A DNA stretch of 64,000 nt, from assembly GCA_963726315.1 (NCBI GenBank), contig CAVSBZ010000005.1, positions 434,001 to 498,000 of the forward strand, in the 5' to 3' direction. Positions 27,078 to 35,567 of the stretch are shown here, one piece after another; positions within the stretch are counted from its first letter, which is position 1; each line of letters starts with the position of its first letter. Under the pieces are notes generated by a model, which saw only the letters and a program-made list of their open reading frames with translations, did no database searches and was not told the DNA's origin. This DNA comes from FEB-25 sp963726315 (lineage in GTDB: Bacteria; Chloroflexota; Anaerolineae; Anaerolineales; UBA4823). The translations under genes were made by a program, and so were the position numbers.

Positions 27078-28049
27078 GTGAACGATAAGTATCCATTTAG
27101 CTCAAAGCATTTCAAGTTGGAGCAGCTGGCGGAGGGTGTTTACGCTGCTATCCACTCAGAGGGTGGCTGGGCGATCTGCAACGCGGGCATCATCGACCTG
27201 GGTGACCGAACATTGGTGTTCGACAGTTTTATGACTCCCGATGCTGCCACAGACCTGGTTGAAGCTGCGGAACACCTGACCGGTCGCTCGGTGCAAGTGT
27301 TGATCAACAGCCACTATCACAATGACCATATCTGGGGTAACCAGGCATTTTCGGAGGATGTGGATATCATTTCAACCAGCAAGGCGAAGGAGATGATCCT
27401 GGTTGATGGTGCGGCGGAGATCCAGAGTTACCATGACTTTGCCCAGCAGACGCTGGATGCATTGGAAGCGAAATATCAAAATGAGAAAGATGAAAATCGG
27501 CGATCACACCTAAGAATCTACAAAGATTATTATCAAGCGATCATGACTACCCTTCCAAAACTGAAGATTCGCCCCCCGAACCTCACTTTCACAGGCAGCC
27601 TAATCTTCGAGGGACTTAAACGCTCAGCTCAACTCATCGCCTTCGAAGGTGGTCATTGTGGAAGTGATGCCATCCTGTTCCTGCCGAATGATAAGATCGT
27701 GTTCATGGCTGACCTGCTTTTCACCACGGGGCACCCATATTTGGCAGATGGTGATCCAGACAAAATCAAGGATATCCTGGCTCAGATCAGACAGCTGCAA
27801 GCAACGGTATTTGTTCCAGGTCACGGTCCGGTTGGCCAGGCATCTGCCGTCGATTGGATGAATGAGTATATTGACTGTTTGAACTCGATAATCGATGATG
27901 CGATCGATAAGGGGGAAATGGAGGACGAGATTGGTCGAACTGGGATGCCTCTAGAATACGAGCATTTAATCTTTCCCAATTTCTTCGTGGCGAATTTGAA
28001 GTTTCTTTACCAACGTCAAATGGCATCAAGAGGTGGATCGGTTAAATAA
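27078..28049 (+). CDS. MBL-fold metallo-hydrolase
   Basis: A 323-residue hydrolase, GTG start. The metal-binding motif NSHYHNDHIWG (HxHxDH class) lies near residue 77. A second histidine is in GGHCGSD near 194, the bridging aspartate in FMADLLF near 212, and the last histidine in VPGHGPVG near 254. These indicate a two-zinc hydrolase related to beta-lactamase-like and quorum-lactone hydrolases. No signal peptide is present. The substrate is unknown. It is followed nine bases later by an alpha/beta hydrolase, so both may degrade the same class of compound. Confidence 0.88.
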   Translation: MNDKYPFSSKHFKLEQLAEGVYAAIHSEGGWAICNAGIIDLGDRTLVFDSFMTPDAATDLVEAAEHLTGRSVQVLINSHYHNDHIWGNQAFSEDVDIISTSKAKEMILVDGAAEIQSYHDFAQQTLDALEAKYQNEKDENRRSHLRIYKDYYQAIMTTLPKLKIRPPNLTFTGSLIFEGLKRSAQLIAFEGGHCGSDAILFLPNDKIVFMADLLFTTGHPYLADGDPDKIKDILAQIRQLQATVFVPGHGPVGQASAVDWMNEYIDCLNSIIDDAIDKGEMEDEIGRTGMPLEYEHLIFPNFFVANLKFLYQRQMASRGGSVK

Positions 28050-28058
28050 GGTGAGATC

Positions 28059-29057
28059 ATGACCATCAAAACGATAATCCCGGAAGAACAAGCAGGGGTG
28101 GATCCGCTTGATCAATGGCTGGAAAAACGGAACGAAATTAAAGATCGATTCCTGGAAAATCTCGGCAAATCAGATATACCCAGGAACACACACGACATTG
28201 AAATCATTGAGAGTACAGAATGTGAAGGCTATATCCGGCACAAAATCCACTATTGGGTTGGGGAGCAAGAAGAGGTACAGGCGTACCTTTTGGTGCCACA
28301 CGAGTTAAAGACGGCATGCCCAGCAATCGTTGCCATGCATCAAATGAATAATTGTGGAAAGGACGAGGTGGCGGGGCTATCTGGAAACAGGGATTATGCC
28401 TACGGTCATGAACTAGCCAAGCGGGGTTATACCGTGATCGCACCAGACTATCTGAGCATGGGAGAAAGGGTATTTCCTGGGAAGGAAAGATTTGATACAG
28501 TACCCTTTTATAAGAAATACCCAGATTGGTCGATGGTCGGAAAAGACATTGAGGATTCGATGTCTGCCGTAGACGTGCTGTGTACATTCGATTTTGTTGA
28601 CGTAAACAAAATCGGAGCGATCGGCCACTCGCATGGGGGAAGCAATACTATTTTTGCCATGGCAATGGATGAGCGGATATCAGCGGGGGTAAGTAATTGC
28701 GGGATGTCGGTGATCTCTGAAGAAGAAAAATGCCTGGAATGGTCGACCGATGAAGGATATATCTATTTCCCGAAACTGAGAAAATATTTACTGGCGGGAG
28801 AGGAGCTGCCATTTGAAACCAATGAAGTAGCAGCCCTGATCGCACCCAGGCCATGGCTGAATATATCAGCATATTATGATATAACCATGGGGAACCAGGA
28901 ATTCCTGGCTAAAGTTGGGGTCCAGCTTACTCAAGTATATAAATTGTACGGCAAGCAAAACCAGTTCGCTTTTTTTATGCATGGGAACGATCATTCATTT
29001 CCAAGGTTTTCCAGATCGCTAGCTTATGAGTGGTTGGATAAATACTTAAAAACCTGA
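28059..29057 (+). CDS. Alpha/beta hydrolase of the dienelactone/acetyl-esterase type
   Basis: A 332-residue soluble hydrolase with AAGGTGAG before the ATG. The nucleophile elbow GHSHGGSNT lies near residue 191. The oxyanion region PAIVAMHQMN is near 90. The acid is probably in APRPWLNISAYYD and the histidine in FFMHGNDHSFP near the C-terminus. The overall layout is that of large prokaryotic esterases (abhydrolase_7 type). It forms a probable operon with the MBL hydrolase. Confidence 0.85.
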   Translation: MTIKTIIPEEQAGVDPLDQWLEKRNEIKDRFLENLGKSDIPRNTHDIEIIESTECEGYIRHKIHYWVGEQEEVQAYLLVPHELKTACPAIVAMHQMNNCGKDEVAGLSGNRDYAYGHELAKRGYTVIAPDYLSMGERVFPGKERFDTVPFYKKYPDWSMVGKDIEDSMSAVDVLCTFDFVDVNKIGAIGHSHGGSNTIFAMAMDERISAGVSNCGMSVISEEEKCLEWSTDEGYIYFPKLRKYLLAGEELPFETNEVAALIAPRPWLNISAYYDITMGNQEFLAKVGVQLTQVYKLYGKQNQFAFFMHGNDHSFPRFSRSLAYEWLDKYLKT

Positions 29058-29154
29058 TAAAAAGGATCCGCCGATGCGGAGTTGTATATTCACAGGCAGT
29101 CATTATTTCCACAGGTGAATTTAGGCTATACTTGTAATCATAGAGGAACCCAAC

Positions 29155-29625
29155 ATGGCAAAGGAACCGAAATCGGAGCAGCAAGAGCAGTTCGAGCAGT
29201 GGCAGCGCAAGCAGAAGGAAATTGAGAAGCAACAGGAGGAAGAACGGAAACAACGCGCCATCGAACGGCAGAAGCTGGAACAGGAGCAGGAACAAGAAAG
29301 GGTGAAAAGACAGCAGGAGCGGTTGGACCTAGAACGCCAACAGGAAGAAGAACGCAAAAAACGCCAAAAGGAACAGCAGCAGATGGACGTGCAGCAAGGG
29401 GGCTTACAAAAACCGCAGCAAGAACTACGCCAGCAGCTGGAAATAGAGCAGGAGAAGAAACGCATTGTCCAACAGCAGGAACGGAAGCAGGTAGAGCAGG
29501 TACAGGGTGATCAACAAAAACCGCAGCAAGAGCAGCGCAAACAGCTGGAAAATGAGCAAGAGAAGGATCGGTTAACCGATCAGCAGGATCGCAAGGATTT
29601 GGAAAAGAAACAGGCTGAGGAGTAA
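29155..29625 (+). CDS. Gln/Glu/Lys/Arg-rich coiled-coil protein
   Basis: A 156-residue, highly charged single helix. Almost the whole chain consists of Q, E, K and R in heptad-like register (EQWQRKQKEIEKQQEEERK as an example). Two longer repeats begin QKPQQE(L/Q)R(Q/K)QLE. No signal peptide, membrane segment or enzymatic motif is seen. An AGAGGA site precedes the ATG and a TATACT -10-like box lies ~25 bases upstream. It is low complexity, but the even codon use and ribosome site support a real gene. Function unknown. Confidence 0.6.
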   Translation: MAKEPKSEQQEQFEQWQRKQKEIEKQQEEERKQRAIERQKLEQEQEQERVKRQQERLDLERQQEEERKKRQKEQQQMDVQQGGLQKPQQELRQQLEIEQEKKRIVQQQERKQVEQVQGDQQKPQQEQRKQLENEQEKDRLTDQQDRKDLEKKQAEE

Positions 29626-29640
29626 AACGGGGGAAATTCA

Positions 29641-29658
29641 GGGAGAATTAGTTCTCCC
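29641..29658. repeat. Hairpin after the coiled-coil gene
   Basis: GGGAGAA and TTCTCCC form a 7-bp stem with a 4-base loop, 16 bases after the coiled-coil stop. It lacks a T tract, so it may be a weak terminator or an RNA-stabilising stem. The rest of the gap to 29875 shows nothing clear apart from a TATAAA-like box near 29831. Confidence 0.45.
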
Positions 29659-29875
29659 GAGCTACGAGCATGGTGGACTATAGTTCTTCCAGATACTGGT
29701 GGGTGGTGAATTAGTTGGGTAAACCTTTCGAAATCTATGCATAGATTAACCTGCAATATGAAATAGCCTGAGATAGCCTTTCATTAAAATCCAAACCGAG
29801 CGGGGATGCGTAATTATCAGCAAATATCGGTATAAAATGCTGATATTTACAGATTTTAACATGGAGGAAATTAAA

Positions 29876-30391
29876 ATGAAAAAGGTAATTTCAGCTGTAC
29901 TTGCAGTGATCATCGTAATGGCAGGTTTTCTCTTCAGCGGGCAGATTGCTCCAGCCAAGGCAGATTCACCTACAATTCTCTCATTTGGGAACATGGTCGG
30001 AATTCCCCCGGGGCTAACCGGAGCCCAGAGTCAACTACCGCTGCGCGGGATTAGCGGAGGTGGGTTACCCTGGACGCTCACTTCAGCCAGTGGCTTTCTC
30101 AGAGCTAACGGAAAGCTGAAGGTGGAGGTCGAAGGGCTTGTGCTTGCGGCTGGTGCTAACGCAGGCAGTAACCCAATTGCCAGCTTCAGGGCGATAGTGA
30201 GCTGTGTGAATAGCGACGGCACGTTCAGTAATATTTTGACGGCTGCTTTTCCAGCGACCACCGGCTCGGCATTGAGTGGCGGTGGAAAAGCGGATATTGA
30301 GACGACAGTCGTTCTGCCTCAACCCTGTATCGCGCCGATAGTCTTTGTGACCAGCCCGAGCGGGTCATGGTTCGCTGCGACGGGTAAATAA
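29876..30391 (+). CDS. Small secreted protein of unknown function
   Basis: A 171-residue protein. The ATG at 29876 follows GGAGGA. The signal peptide MKKVISAVLAVIIVMAGFLF ends with an AKA cleavage site near residue 28. The mature part is rich in Gly, Ser and Ala with beta-strand pattern (GKLKVEVEGLVLA, ADIETTVVLPQPC) and two cysteines (VSCVN and PQPCIAP) that could form a disulfide. No family is recognised. It is probably exported or surface attached. Confidence 0.75.
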   Translation: MKKVISAVLAVIIVMAGFLFSGQIAPAKADSPTILSFGNMVGIPPGLTGAQSQLPLRGISGGGLPWTLTSASGFLRANGKLKVEVEGLVLAAGANAGSNPIASFRAIVSCVNSDGTFSNILTAAFPATTGSALSGGGKADIETTVVLPQPCIAPIVFVTSPSGSWFAATGK

Positions 30392-30436
30392 TCATCCCCT
30401 CGGTCATTTTTGGATTTTAGGGATGTTTATATTAAT

Positions 30437-30473
30437 CCTCCCCCATTTTCATTTTTTTTAAAAATGGGGGAGG
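30437..30473. terminator. Strong GC-rich hairpin after the secreted-protein gene
   Basis: CCTCCCCCATTTT and AAAATGGGGGAGG make a perfect 13-bp stem with a T-rich loop. It lies 45 bases after the secreted-protein stop and just before the DUF559 gene's stop. It probably acts on both strands. It overlaps one of the G-rich inverted repeats flanking DUF559. Confidence 0.6.
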
Positions 30474-30485
30474 TGGGAGGGGGTT
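30467..30485. repeat. G-rich inverted repeat, left copy flanking DUF559
   Basis: Reads GGGGAGGTGGGAGGGGGTT. Its reverse complement recurs at 30870-30889 with one extra base. The pair encloses the DUF559 gene almost exactly. Confidence 0.7.
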
Positions 30486-30882
30486 AATCTATATCTTGGC
30501 CCTCGTATAATGCTTGTTCAATCGTAACGATCACTGCGTCAAGATTATTCATGACATCATTATTCCAAAAACGTAAAATGCGGTATCCCTTTGAGGATAG
30601 AAAAGATGATCTCACTCGATCCTGTAGTTCCCGGTCCAGGTGTTGGCTTCCATCTAGTTCAATGATCAGTTTATGCCGTGGAGCACAGAAATCTACAATG
30701 TATTTTCCGATGGTATGCTGCCGGCGAAAATGCACATCTCCCAAGCGATGAGTACGTAAATATGTCCATAGTTTTGCTTCCGGTTCACTTTGATCATGGC
30801 GCAGATTGTGGGCACGTTGATGTGTTATTGGGGAGATTTTTTTGGAGGCATGGTTAATTATATTCCTGCAACCCCCTCCCAA
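30484..30882 (-). CDS. DUF559 (endonuclease-like) protein
   Basis: A protein of up to 132 residues. It matches the DUF559 family, which has a PD-(D/E)XK-related Vsr-like fold: QRAHNLRHDQSEPEAKLWTYL is the N-terminal helix region (key residues R, E, L W), then FRRQHTIGKYIVDFCAP, LIIELDGSQH (catalytic Asp/Glu strand) and a KGYRILRFWNNDV strand. The frame opens only with a TTG inside the flanking repeat, so the exact start is uncertain. The gene sits between inverted G-rich repeats and next to a tandem duplication of one of them, which suggests mobility. Activity as a nicking or repair nuclease is inferred. Confidence 0.8.
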   Translation of the reverse strand: MGGGCRNIINHASKKISPITHQRAHNLRHDQSEPEAKLWTYLRTHRLGDVHFRRQHTIGKYIVDFCAPRHKLIIELDGSQHLDRELQDRVRSSFLSSKGYRILRFWNNDVMNNLDAVIVTIEQALYEGQDID

Positions 30883-31032
30883 CCTCCCCTCTCCCGAATA
30901 AAATCATTCGGGATGCGAAATTCCAAATATCGGAATTTAGGTGATAAGTTCACAACCCCCTCCCAACCTCCCCTCTCCCAAATAAAATCATTTGGGATGC
31001 AAAATTTCACAAACCGGAATTTAGGGGAGGGG
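30870..31032. repeat. Tandem duplication of a G-rich repeat
   Basis: Two ~80-bp copies start at about 30869 and 30953. Both begin CAACCCCCTCCCAACCTCCC, continue with an internal hairpin (CCGAATAAAATCATTCGG in copy 1; CCAAATAAAATCATTTGG in copy 2), and end in GGAATTTAGG. The hairpin bases co-vary between the copies, so the stem is conserved. The first part is the right-hand partner of the repeat at 30467. Related CCCCCTCCCACCTCCCC and TTTAGGGGAGG blocks occur inside MITE A2. Confidence 0.8.
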
Positions 31033-31036
31033 GGTT

Positions 31037-34000
31037 TTACTTATTCCGTTTTACCGCCAGGAGGAGCTTTTCACCTTCCAGGGTGTGCTCCTCCGCATAA
31101 GCACCCTCGATTGGTGGAGCGTCAAGCAGCCGGGTGGTGAGCGTCTCTGCGGCAATATACTCGCCCCAGGTGATAAAAACATCGACCAGCACACCTTGTG
31201 CCTGATAGCAGGTGGTTATGCGGTCTTCAATGTTGAAACCGGCATTCTTTCGCATGTCCTGCACCCTGCGCACCACCTCGCGTGCCAGTCCCTCTGATTT
31301 AAGCTCTGGGGTCAGGGTGGCGTCTATCCCGACGGTGAGATACTTATCCGAGGCGACTGCCAATCCTGGGAGCGGTTCGGTGCTCACCAAAATGGTCTCG
31401 GGAGCGAGCTCAACTGTCTCACCCGCCACATCGAGTTTTACCGCGATCCCGGCATTCACATTGGAAGCTACCCACGAAGGGTCAGCATGCATCAAGGCAG
31501 CTTTAACCTCGGGGAATTTTGCGCCGAATTTGGGTCCCAGCAGCTTGTTATCTGGCAGCACCTTATAATTCACCAGTGCGTCTTCCTGCTCAACGAACTC
31601 AAACTGCTTGACATTTAACTCATCCAACACGGTTTCGACCAGCTCCGGCCGCATCACCGCTTTACCGGTATGCACAAGTACTTTACTGAGCGGCTGGCGC
31701 ACCTTGAGGTTGGCGTTTGCACGAGCACTGAGCCCAAGCGAGGCAACCCGTCTGGCAAGTGACATCTGCTCAAGCAAATCATCATCGGATATGGAGGTAT
31801 CCACGTGAGGCCAGGCAGTATGGTGGATGCTCTCGTAAGCTTCCGGTCTCACCGACCGCACCAGGTTCTGGTAGATCACTTCAGCAATGAACGGGATGAA
31901 CGGCGCCAGCGTTTTGGCGAATTTAACCAGCACATGGTACATGGTGGCGTAAGCGGTATTTTTATCGGTATCATGCTCTGACTTCCAGAAGCGCCGCCTT
32001 GAGCGCCGCACATACCAGTTGGAAAAGTCGTCCAGGAAAGCCTCAGCGACCATGGTGGCACTCATAAAGTCAGAAGCATCGATGGAAGCGCCTGCGCGTT
32101 CGACCGCCTGGTTCAGGCGTGCCAGGATCCACTTATCCAGCAGGTTATCACTCTGGGGTGTGGGTCCTTCGGGGTAATTGGGGTCGAATTCACCCGTTGG
32201 CTGCCAGCCGTCCAGGCGGGCATAGTTGGCGAAGAAGCTGTACACGTTCCACAACGGGATGATGAATTCTTTGCGGACATCGGCTCCCGTACGGACGCCA
32301 GACTGGGGGTCATTTTCTGGCTTCGCATAGGCGAAGATCAAGTCGTTTTCCGGCTTATGCGAGCAGAACAGCCAGCGCATCGTGTCCACTCCCATTAGGT
32401 CGGCTGCCTCGTTGAATTCGATCATGTTTCCCGAGCTCTTATGCATCGGGTCACCATCCGGACCCAGCAGCAAGGCATAGCCGAAATTCTCCATGAAGGG
32501 CGGTGTGCCTTCCATGACAGTCGCCATCGCCAACAGCGAATAGAACCAATTGCGGAACTGACCCGGGAAGCTTTCGCTGATCCAATCAGCAGGGTACCAC
32601 TGCTTCCAGAAACCGGGGTCTTTACGGTAGCTAAGCGTGCTGAAGGGAACGATACCTGCATCCAGCCAGGGGTTACCGACATCACGCACGCGGTTCATGC
32701 TTGTTCCGCATTTGGAGCATGGGACGGTGACCGCGTCGATGTATGGGCGGTGAGGTGTGTGGTCACCCAACACATCCAGACCACCAGAAGCGCGATCCTT
32801 GAGCTCATCATCGCTGCCGATGACTTCAAAATTGCCGCATGCGTCACATTCCCAGATGGGCAGCGCCAAGCCCCAATAGCGCTTCTTGCTGATCATCCAG
32901 TCATGCATATTACGCAGCCAGTCCATCTCGCGGGAGAAGCCAAAATCGGGGATCCACTTGATCTGCTCGACAACATCCATGATCTGATAGCGCAGGCTCC
33001 CGTCTTTCTCCTCCGCGGTAAGCTCCTGAGGCGGCTTATCGTAGCTCGCCCCCATACTGATGAACCACTCGTCCACCAAGCGGAAGACCAGCTCGGTGCC
33101 GCAGCGCCAGCAGACCGGGTAGCGGTGGGTATAAGGTTCAACCCGATAAAGCAAGCCTTTGCTTCGCAGGTCACCAAAGATGAGGTCGGCGACTTCCAAA
33201 ACGTGTTTCCCGCTCAACCAGCCAAAACCTTCAAGGAATTCGCCCTCCTCGTTCAACGGGGCGATGATGGGCAGGTGGTTATCCTTGCCCAGCTGGAAGT
33301 CTTCCGCGCCGGCACCTGGGGCGGTATGAACGATGCCGGTACCTTCTTCTTCGCCGACCAAATCCCACAGGATTACCCGGTGTGCCTGGATGGCATTCTG
33401 CTTCACATCGCGGATCAGCTGCGCCAGGTAGGTGTAGCCGCCCGGGCGTTGAGATGGTTCCAGGTCGTCAAACGGACCCGAGTATGCCCAGCCTTCCATC
33501 TCGGCACCCTTCAACTCCTGGAGGACTTCAAATGGTCCTTTGAGCATCGAAAGGGTGCCTTTGGAGAGGTAGAGTACTTCATCACCCTGTTTTACCTTCA
33601 CGTAGGTCAGATCCTTGCCCACCGCAGCTGCGACATTGCTGGTGAGCGTCCAGGGGGTGGTGGTCCACACCAGGAGTGATTTTTTTCACGCCCGACCAGC
33701 GGGAAACGCAGGGTCACGGCGCGATGGGTGATCTCCTGGTAGCCCTCAGTGGCGATCTCGTGCTGACTGAGACCGGTGGCACAACGCGGGCACCAAGGCA
33801 TGACGTCATCGCCCTTATAAAGCCAGCCTTTCTGCCAGCATTTTTTCAGGAACGTCCAGATCATGAAGTTATTCTCATTGGAGAAGGTGAAATACGATCC
33901 GCCCAGCTCTGGCAGACCTAGGTGAGCCACTACCTGCTCCACGGTGCCGGTGAACGGACCGTTCGTGCCGGGCACGGTTATCAATTGGGAAGGGTCGCGC

Positions 34001-34476
34001 ATCAGCTGCTCGGCCAGATCATTGAGCATTTCAGTATCGTTCCAGTCCATCCAGAAACCCAGGCGGATAGACTGCTCGGTCTGGACGGCGGCATACTTTA
34101 GCACGCGCTCCTTGCACTTTAGCACGAACTTCGCCAGGCCGTAGTCTTCGATATCCAGCTTTGACTTGAAACCCAGGTCACGCTCCACATTAACTTCCAC
34201 CCACAGTCCCTGACAGTCGAAACCATTCTGGTAGCGCAGCTCGTGCCCCTGCATGGTGCGGTAACGCAGCATCAGGTCCTTATAGGTGCGACCCCAGCCG
34301 TGATGGACGCCCATCGGGTTGTTGGCGGTAATGGGACCATCAATGAAGGACCATTTAGGCTGCCCTTTGTGGATGGCGACCATCTTTTCAAAGGCATGGC
34401 TCTTCTTCCAGAACTTGAGCACTTCCTGTTCCTGGGCGGGAAAATCAATTTTATTGGGTACTTCTTGAAATGGCAT
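31037..34476 (-). pseudogene. ileS: Isoleucyl-tRNA synthetase, frame broken in an A homopolymer
   Basis: Class I synthetase charging tRNA-Ile in the cytoplasm. ATG at 34476 with an AGGAG site. The frame breaks at 33678-33684, where the coding strand has seven A after CGTG; eight restore GREKKSLLVWTTTPWTLTSN and give 1146 residues. The N-terminal part has PITANNPMGVHHGWGR (HIGH region, noncanonical). The rest has the CP1 editing domain, zinc-type CxxC pairs (CWRCG, CDACG, CSKCG), and a KMSKS-like MHKSSGN. A T-box leader upstream reading AUC supports ileS. Because the enzyme is essential, the lesion is either a sequencing error or is rescued by slippage. Confidence 0.92.
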
Positions 34477-34492
34477 GGTTACTCCTTTTAAT

Positions 34493-34805
34493 AAAAAAAC
34501 TCTCCTCCCACATCAGGGACGAGAGTGCAAACAGCAAAACTCCCGCGGTACCACCCTGGTTCCCGTCCACTGGACGAGCACCTCCGCTGCGTGGACAAGC
34601 ATCTGATGGACAGATCAGGATCCACGTGCCCAGGGTAACGTGTGGCAGTTACGGCTTTCCTACTTGCAGTCGGCTGCGTTCAGATTGCAGCTCCGGAAGG
34701 ATTTTCGACCTGTGGCACTGCCCCGGCTCGCACCATTCCCGGGGTCGCTGACTGGGAACCAGGCTTACTCGTTTCCATCGTCGCTTTTCGACTATCAATT
34801 GGGGC
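34493..34805 (-). promoter_or_regulatory. T-box leader of ileS
   Basis: On the minus strand the leader contains the conserved T-box AGGGTGGTACCGCGG (34557-34543). It ends in a terminator stem CTCTC..CCC / GGG..GAGAG (34525-34500) followed by seven T (34499-34493). Stem I is recognisable: an AGTA S-turn element, a GGTGCGAG terminal-loop element inside a CCCCGG/CCGGGG stem, and a probable specifier triplet ATC at 34702-34700, matching isoleucine. Uncharged tRNA-Ile would stabilise the antiterminator and turn ileS on. Confidence 0.93.
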
Positions 34806-34806
34806 G

Positions 34807-34835
34807 ATTATGCCACAAATAGAGGTTTTGGTCAA
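34807..34835 (-). promoter_or_regulatory. Promoter of the T-box/ileS transcript
   Basis: Minus strand: TTGACC (34835-34830), 17-base spacer, CATAAT (34812-34807), immediately upstream of the T-box stem I. Confidence 0.7.
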
Positions 34836-34902
34836 TCAGGGAGCAGGCAGCCAGGATAGAATTAAAAAAAATCTACTTTCAATGTGAGTAAATTATATAA
34901 AA

Positions 34903-35105
34903 GTAATTTCTTACCAATTGAAAATTAACCTCTAAACATTCCAAGGTTGAGGCGAGAATTCTTGTTGTTGAGATGCATAAAAAAAGCATACCCCCTCCCA
35001 CCTCCCCCAAACACCAAAAAACGGTGTTTAGGGGAGGAGTATTCTGGTATGGACCGAGCGACGATCGAATTAATTTGAATAATCATAAAATGTGTGAGTA
35101 ATTGC
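34903..35105. mobile_element. MITE A2 with IS66-type ends
   Basis: A 203-bp relative of MITE A1 (24007). Ends GTAATTTCTTACC and GTGAGTAATTGC. Flanking 8-bp repeats ATATAAAA and ATATAAAG (7/8). Interior shares ATTGAAAATTAACCT and TTTAGGGGAGGAGTA with A1. The right duplication is the T tract (CTTTATAT on the minus strand) of the terminator stem at 35114, so the element landed in a terminator tail. No ORF. Confidence 0.82.
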
Positions 35106-35113
35106 ATATAAAG

Positions 35114-35138
35114 AGAAACCGGCTTATCGCCGGTTTCT
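35114..35138 (-). terminator. Intrinsic terminator of a small minus-strand unit
   Basis: AGAAACCGGC and GCCGGTTTCT form a perfect 10-bp stem with a 5-base loop. On the minus strand it is followed by CTTTATAT, now part of the MITE target duplication. Confidence 0.8.
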
Positions 35139-35161
35139 GGGTGCTTTGTTCACTAAATGGT

Positions 35162-35199
35162 CTGGATGGTTTATCCAGTTAAGTGACCTTATCGGTCAC
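35162..35199. repeat. Two adjacent perfect hairpins
   Basis: CTGGAT-(5)-ATCCAG (35162-35178) and GTGACC-(5)-GGTCAC (35183-35199). The second has the same loop (TTATC on plus, GATAA on minus) as the terminator hairpin at 35114. They lie in the 3' part of the small transcription unit. Confidence 0.65.
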
Positions 35200-35339
35200 G
35201 TATCGAGCTATGTTCCCCCTTCAATTGGTCTATCTTTGACTTGTCGATAAGCTTACCCGGCGCCTCCTTTCCTGTTCGATCAATCAATGAGAAGAGGAAG
35301 AAAATGATGTCGAGTACACCTCCGTTTTTTTTCGATCAT
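35189..35339 (-). pseudogene. Possible frameshifted 49-residue membrane peptide, or structured RNA
   Basis: Between the promoter at 35405 and the terminator at 35114 an ATG at 35339 reads MIEK, then meets a run of eight A. With seven A it would continue as NGGVLDIIFFLFSLIDRTGK and end at 35189 after a basic/acidic tail. That gives 49 residues with one short hydrophobic segment and a charged C-terminus. As sequenced the frame stops after 19 codons. No good ribosome site precedes the ATG, so the unit may instead encode a non-coding RNA of ~285 bases. No known RNA family is recognised. Confidence 0.35.
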
Positions 35340-35403
35340 TATTAATGAGCTGAAAAAATTTACCGATGGTCAAATGATTTATTTCACAAGGTTCAAGTAA
35401 ATC

Positions 35404-35432
35404 CATTATAGCAAATGCTGAAAAAAAGTAAA
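35404..35432 (-). promoter_or_regulatory. Promoter of the small minus-strand unit
   Basis: Minus strand: TTTACT, a 16-base spacer, and an extended -10 box TGCTATAAT (TATAAT at 35410-35405). It points toward the terminator at 35114 and away from asnA's 3' end. The rest of the asnA-side gap (35433-35567) holds only a short dispersed CACAGAG-type word. Confidence 0.6.
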
Positions 35433-35567
35433 TGACAGAATTGTTAGGCTAAAACATACTATTCCTCAAACGCCTGGTACATTCAAATTACCACATAGAA
35501 CACAGAGATCACTGAGATTAATAATATCCCGGTGGTCTCCGTGGATTAAGATGGAATTATCATAATG

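Noticed and set aside
30869..31034. Possible CRISPR-like repeat.
   Set aside because: Only two ~80-base copies, without short regular spacers and without cas genes. It is a tandem G-rich repeat.
32441..33679. A 412-codon open frame on the plus strand.
   Set aside because: It lies wholly antisense to ileS, whose motifs are conserved. It is a codon-bias shadow.
34680..34800. A tRNA-like GGTTCCCAG/arm pattern upstream of ileS.
   Set aside because: It belongs to stem I of the T-box leader; no acceptor stem or complete cloverleaf is present.
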